In this document: positions 6,723 through 9,169 of the stretch, one piece after another
How the letters are laid out: each line of letters opens with the position of its first letter
Numbering within the stretch: the stretch's first letter is position 1
Origin: DATKDU01 sp035512595
GTDB lineage: Bacteria; Planctomycetota; Planctomycetia; Pirellulales; Pirellulaceae
Length of the DNA: 9,169 bases
Assembly (NCBI GenBank): GCA_035512595.1
Contig: DATKDU010000502.1
Location: 1 to 9,169, forward strand
Reading direction: 5' to 3'
The notes under the pieces: model-generated
What the model saw: only the letters and a program-made list of their open reading frames with translations
Told to the model about the DNA's origin: nothing
Database searches by the model: none
Program-made: the position numbers and the translations under genes

Positions 6723-7529
6723 CCAGTGCATCACAAACCCGCCATCGACGTTCATCGTCTGGCCGGTGATGTTTTTCGCTTTCTCGGACGCGAGAAACAC
6801 GGCGAGTGCCGCGACGTCCTCCGGCTCCTGCCAGCGGCCAAGGGGGCAGACGGTTTTCAGTTTGGCGCCCGCCCATTCATCGTACGTCTGCCGTTTCTCT
6901 GGCGGCTGCTGGTCGTGCCACGCCTGCCAGACGCTGCGGTTCAGCGGCGTCTGCACCATGCCGGGGCAGATCGTGTTGACACGGACGCTAGCCGGCGCGA
7001 GGTCCTTGGCGGCACACTGGGCGAAGTTGATCAGCCCGGCCTTGGCCGCGCTATAGGGCGGATCGGTCTGCGAGCCGATTTGGCCGGCGACCGACGAGAT
7101 GAAGAGCATCGTCCCGCGCCCGGCCGCAACCATTGCCGGCGCGAACGCATGGGCCGCATTCACCGCGCCGATCAGATTCACCCGCAGCACCGGCTCCCAA
7201 TCAGCCGGCGCGAGGTTCCAGAACGGAAAGCCGAACTTGCCGCTCCCCATCCCGGCGGCATACGCCAGATGCTCCGCGGCTCCAAATTCGCTTTCGATCT
7301 CTGCCGCTGCCTGCCGCAGTGCGGCATAGTCCGTCACGTCGGCCACGAGTCCCAGCGCCCTGACCCCATGTTCCTTCCCAATTGCTGCAGCCATCTCCTG
7401 AACCTTCTCACTTCGATCCACCACCGCCACGCTCGCCCCTTCCACCGCAAACGCCTTGGCAATCGCCAGCCCAATGCCGCTGGCGCCGCCGAGAACGACG
7501 GCAGTCGCGTCTGTCATTTGCAAATCCAT
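6720..7529 (-). CDS. short-chain dehydrogenase/reductase (classical SDR, probably NAD-dependent)
   Basis: Cytosolic NAD(P)-dependent oxidoreductase of the classical SDR family, 269 aa, a normal length. The cofactor loop is VVLGGASGIG (glycines 14, 18, 20). D38 at the end of the second strand favours NAD over NADP, and D64-V65 contacts adenine. The usual NNAG motif appears as YAAG (90-93). The catalytic tetrad is complete: N118, S146, Y159 and K163 in YSAAKAG. The CPGMVQTPLN segment and C-terminal NVDGGFVMHW are typical. An insert at about 196-220 (WHDQQPPEKRQTYDEW) lies in the substrate-binding region, so the substrate cannot be inferred. I chose ATG 7529, with GGGA six bases upstream; ATG 7517 is also possible, and ATG 7574 would add 15 residues and reach into the vapB promoter. 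The gene diverges from vapBC and is tail-to-tail with the permease fragment. Confidence 0.88.
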   Translation of the reverse strand: MDLQMTDATAVVLGGASGIGLAIAKAFAVEGASVAVVDRSEKVQEMAAAIGKEHGVRALGLVADVTDYAALRQAAAEIESEFGAAEHLAYAAGMGSGKFGFPFWNLAPADWEPVLRVNLIGAVNAAHAFAPAMVAAGRGTMLFISSVAGQIGSQTDPPYSAAKAGLINFAQCAAKDLAPASVRVNTICPGMVQTPLNRSVWQAWHDQQPPEKRQTYDEWAGAKLKTVCPLGRWQEPEDVAALAVFLASEKAKNITGQTMNVDGGFVMHW

Positions 7530-7559
7530 CGTCAATCCCAACTCTTTACGAAGCCTCGC

Positions 7560-7588
7560 TTTACCCGCTTCCATTGCCGGTCTATACT
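7560..7588 (+). promoter_or_regulatory. likely sigma-70-type promoter of vapBC
   Basis: TTTACC (7560-7565, 4 of 6 to TTGACA) is followed after exactly 17 bases by TATACT (7583-7588, 5 of 6 to TATAAT), putting the start of transcription near 7595. A short inverted repeat, TCTAT (7581-7585) and ATAGA (7593-7597), overlaps the -10 box and could be an operator for autorepression by the VapB-VapC complex, as is usual for such operons. Confidence 0.5.
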
Positions 7589-7609
7589 TTTGATAGATAC
7601 CATCGTTTG

Positions 7610-7615
7610 AAGGAG
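7610..7615 (+). promoter_or_regulatory. ribosome binding site of vapB
   Basis: AAGGAG lies 8 bases upstream of the vapB ATG at 7624. It is the clearest Shine-Dalgarno sequence in the window and fixes that start. Confidence 0.75.
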
Positions 7616-7623
7616 AATCGGTT

Positions 7624-7857
7624 ATGGATACCGCCAAGCTTTTCCAGAACGGCCGCAGCCAGGCGATCCGCCTGCCCAAGGAATATCGCTTTCCCGGAAA
7701 GCAAGTCTACCTGAAGCGAGTGGGAAATGCCGTTCTGATTCTTCCCGAGTCGGGATCATGGGATTCACTTCGCAAGAGCTTCTCCATGTTCACGGAGGAC
7801 TTCATGGAAAACCGCGACCAGCCGCCGATGCAAGAACGTGAGGAGATGTTTCCGTGA
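7624..7857 (+). CDS. vapB: VapB-type antitoxin (SpoVT/AbrB-fold)
   Basis: Antitoxin of a type II toxin-antitoxin pair, 77 aa. It binds and inhibits the neighbouring PIN-domain RNase and, as is usual for the family, represses its own promoter. Residues 1-45 form a swapped-hairpin AbrB/VagC DNA-binding domain with the signature FQNGRSQAIRLPKEYRFPG followed by VYLKRVGNAVLILP. Residues 46-77 are a polar tail (WDSLRKSFSMFTEDFMENR) expected to lie across the toxin active site. The start has a strong ribosome binding site, and a promoter lies just upstream. The stop TGA overlaps the toxin GTG start by three bases, so translation is probably coupled, with the antitoxin made first. The gene diverges from the SDR gene and is unrelated to it in function. 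Confidence 0.9.
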   Translation: MDTAKLFQNGRSQAIRLPKEYRFPGKQVYLKRVGNAVLILPESGSWDSLRKSFSMFTEDFMENRDQPPMQEREEMFP

Positions 7858-8258
7858 AATTCCTGGTGGACACAAATATTTGTGTCTTCGCGATTCGGGG
7901 CCGGTCCGAGATCGTGGTCAATCGGTTGGAATCGCATTCACCTGATGACGTTGTCGTGTCCGCGATCACGGTCGCGGAACTCCGCTACGGCGCGATGCGC
8001 AGCAAGGATCCTGGCAGAAATATGGCGGCACTGGATGCATTTCTTCAGCCGTTCCAATTCTTGCCGTTCGCCGAGGATGCCACCGCGGCTTATGGGACAA
8101 TTCGGGCTGAACTGCAGTCGAAAGGCACGCCCATTGGAGCCCTCGACATGCTGATTGCTGCTCAGGCCGTCGCACTTGGTCTGACCGTCGTGACGAACAA
8201 CGTCCGCGAGTTTTCGCGAGTGCCGGGGCTGGCGGTGGAGGATTGGACGGTGCCTTAG
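7854..8258 (+). CDS. vapC: VapC-type PIN-domain ribonuclease toxin
   Basis: Toxin of the vapBC pair, 134 aa, a full-length PIN domain. Family members are Mg2+-dependent endoribonucleases that cut tRNA or rRNA and stop growth when the antitoxin is lost. The acidic centre is intact: D6 in FLVDTNICVF, E42 in VSAITVAELRYG and D98 in GALDMLIAAQA, with the TNN motif (114-116) before VREFSRVPGLAVEDW. GALD replaces the more common GPND or GPYD before the third acid, without loss of the acid. The start is GTG at 7854, in a GTGA overlap with vapB. The reading frame shows no damage, so the pair is probably active or was so recently. The stop at 8256-8258 is one base from the stop of the convergent gene. 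Confidence 0.92.
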   Translation: MKFLVDTNICVFAIRGRSEIVVNRLESHSPDDVVVSAITVAELRYGAMRSKDPGRNMAALDAFLQPFQFLPFAEDATAAYGTIRAELQSKGTPIGALDMLIAAQAVALGLTVVTNNVREFSRVPGLAVEDWTVP

Positions 8259-8259
8259 C

Positions 8260-9168
8260 TTAGTTCTTCGCGTGATCCTCCGCACGGTGCGAAGGATCGT
8301 GCTGTGGCAACACCACACCTTCGTTTATGATCCTGGCCGACGACCGATGTACGGCCTGGATATTGCCACCACGTTCTTCAATGCGTTCGATAAATCCGTA
8401 GTCCGGCATGTGACGCACCATGACGGAATCCCCAGCGACTTGCCAGCGTCCTGCGAGCCATCCACCTGCTGCGTGCGTAGTGAATGTGTGCCATCTTCCA
8501 TCCTCAAAGAATGTGACGTTTTCATAGCGCGAACCACCGCCGTAACCGATCGTCCAGCACTTGGTCGCAACCAGCTTTTTCGAAAGGGCATTGTGCTCGG
8601 ATTCGGGCACTTCGGGGCCGAGTATGCGAGTGCACACAAGATTTCCGGCCTTGAGCGCGGATTGCTGCGGGTCGAATCGTAAGGTGCTCATCTCCCTACT
8701 GCCGGCAAGGATCGCCAATACCGTCCCGTCGTCCTTCGCCGCCCAGAAGCAGGGATGGGGATGCCAGCCAGCCATTGCCGAGCCGTCTCGATTTAATCGG
8801 AACCAACACTTGTCGAGTTGCCCCGGATCGGCGTTTGGCCAGTTCCAAGCTGTAGCACAGAGCACATGGCGCAACGCGAACCGCGGCGGCCCGGCTGCCT
8901 GAAGTCCCGCGACCTGCTCCTTTCGCCGGTTGCCGTCCATGGGCGCCAGCGGGCAGACTACGATTTTCCCGCCGTCGTCGATCAGAAGCGAGGCATTCCG
9001 CGCATCGAAACGGGCAAAGTGCGTCTTACGATTGGCCGCTAACAACAGCCATACGGATCCATTTTCGCGCGCTGCCCAGAAACAAGGCTGGCCGTGCCAG
9101 CCGGCGACGGCCGTCCCGTCGTAGTTGAGGCGAAACCAAGATTTGTCCGGTTGATTCGCGTCCGCCTG
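8260..9168 (-). CDS. protein of unknown function with a duplicated W/H/C-rich motif; 5' end beyond the right edge
   Basis: The last 302 residues of a gene that begins outside the window; the frame is open to base 9168. I do not recognise the family. Two copies of a 48-residue unit lie 111 residues apart, at 9147-9004 and 8814-8671, with 28 of 48 residues identical. The pattern is DKxWFRLNxDGxAxAGWHxxPCFWAAxxxGxV and an ending RFD. Each copy has conserved Trp, His and Cys, as in a repeated beta-sheet module. The C-terminal part has YGGGSRYENVTFFEDGRW and GGWLAGRWQVAGDSVMVR, reminiscent of a small beta-barrel, and then a hydrophilic tail (HDPSHRAEDHAKN). An apparent TTG start at 9045 would cut the first repeat, so it is unlikely to be the true start. 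The stop TAA (8262-8260) almost touches the vapC stop, so transcripts of the two genes must meet. Confidence 0.7.
   Translation of the reverse strand, partial: QADANQPDKSWFRLNYDGTAVAGWHGQPCFWAARENGSVWLLLAANRKTHFARFDARNASLLIDDGGKIVVCPLAPMDGNRRKEQVAGLQAAGPPRFALRHVLCATAWNWPNADPGQLDKCWFRLNRDGSAMAGWHPHPCFWAAKDDGTVLAILAGSREMSTLRFDPQQSALKAGNLVCTRILGPEVPESEHNALSKKLVATKCWTIGYGGGSRYENVTFFEDGRWHTFTTHAAGGWLAGRWQVAGDSVMVRHMPDYGFIERIEERGGNIQAVHRSSARIINEGVVLPQHDPSHRAEDHAKN
8274..8298. terminator. hairpin just after vapC, inside the 3' end of the convergent gene
   Basis: GATCCTCCGC (8274-8283) pairs with GCGAAGGATC (8289-8298) over the 5-base loop ACGGT, with one mismatch. It begins 16 bases after the vapC stop and codes for the last residues of the opposite gene. 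Position and shape would suit transcription termination of vapBC, but no T-tract follows on either strand. Confidence 0.35.
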
Positions 9169-9169
9169 G

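Overview
The window looks like chromosomal DNA of a planctomycete, probably Pirellulales-like. The grounds are a LEPR-XLL-type N-terminus (FESLEARAML) on a large DUF11-repeat surface protein, a set of high-copy-type palindromic elements of a style I associate with planctomycete genomes, and high GC. The assignment rests on motif recognition, not on a search.

Layout, left to right. Positions 1-300 hold a possible partial reading frame on the minus strand, in frame with the stop of the next gene. Positions 301-3675 (minus) encode a secreted or surface adhesin-like protein: LEPR-XLL leader, SdrD B-like domain, an unassigned beta-rich domain, then six DUF11 repeats. A divergent intergenic region of about 310 bases follows. 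Positions 3987-5729 (plus) encode a YbaL/KefB-type CPA2 cation:proton antiporter with a C-terminal TrkA-N domain. Positions 5728-6022 are a repeat island of four different stem-loop elements packed end to end. Directly after it, 6035-6640 (plus) is the 3' part of a MacB-type ABC-transporter permease whose front is missing. A fifth palindrome (6638-6722) fills the whole gap to the tail-to-tail SDR dehydrogenase gene (6720-7529, minus), and both neighbouring stop codons form the ends of its arms. A vapBC toxin-antitoxin operon (7624-8258, plus) diverges from the SDR gene and has a recognisable promoter and ribosome binding site. Its toxin stop codon lies one base from the stop of a convergent, 5'-truncated gene of unknown function with a duplicated W/H/C-rich motif, which runs off the right edge (8260-9168, minus).

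The genes do not form one pathway. Apart from vapBC, each appears to be its own transcription unit. The accessory features (vapBC, the broken permease and the repeat island) suggest a segment that has been rearranged. I see no CRISPR array, tRNA, rRNA, complete insertion sequence or phage gene. The most distinctive signal is the palindromic elements and their close fit to gene ends and to the permease breakpoint.
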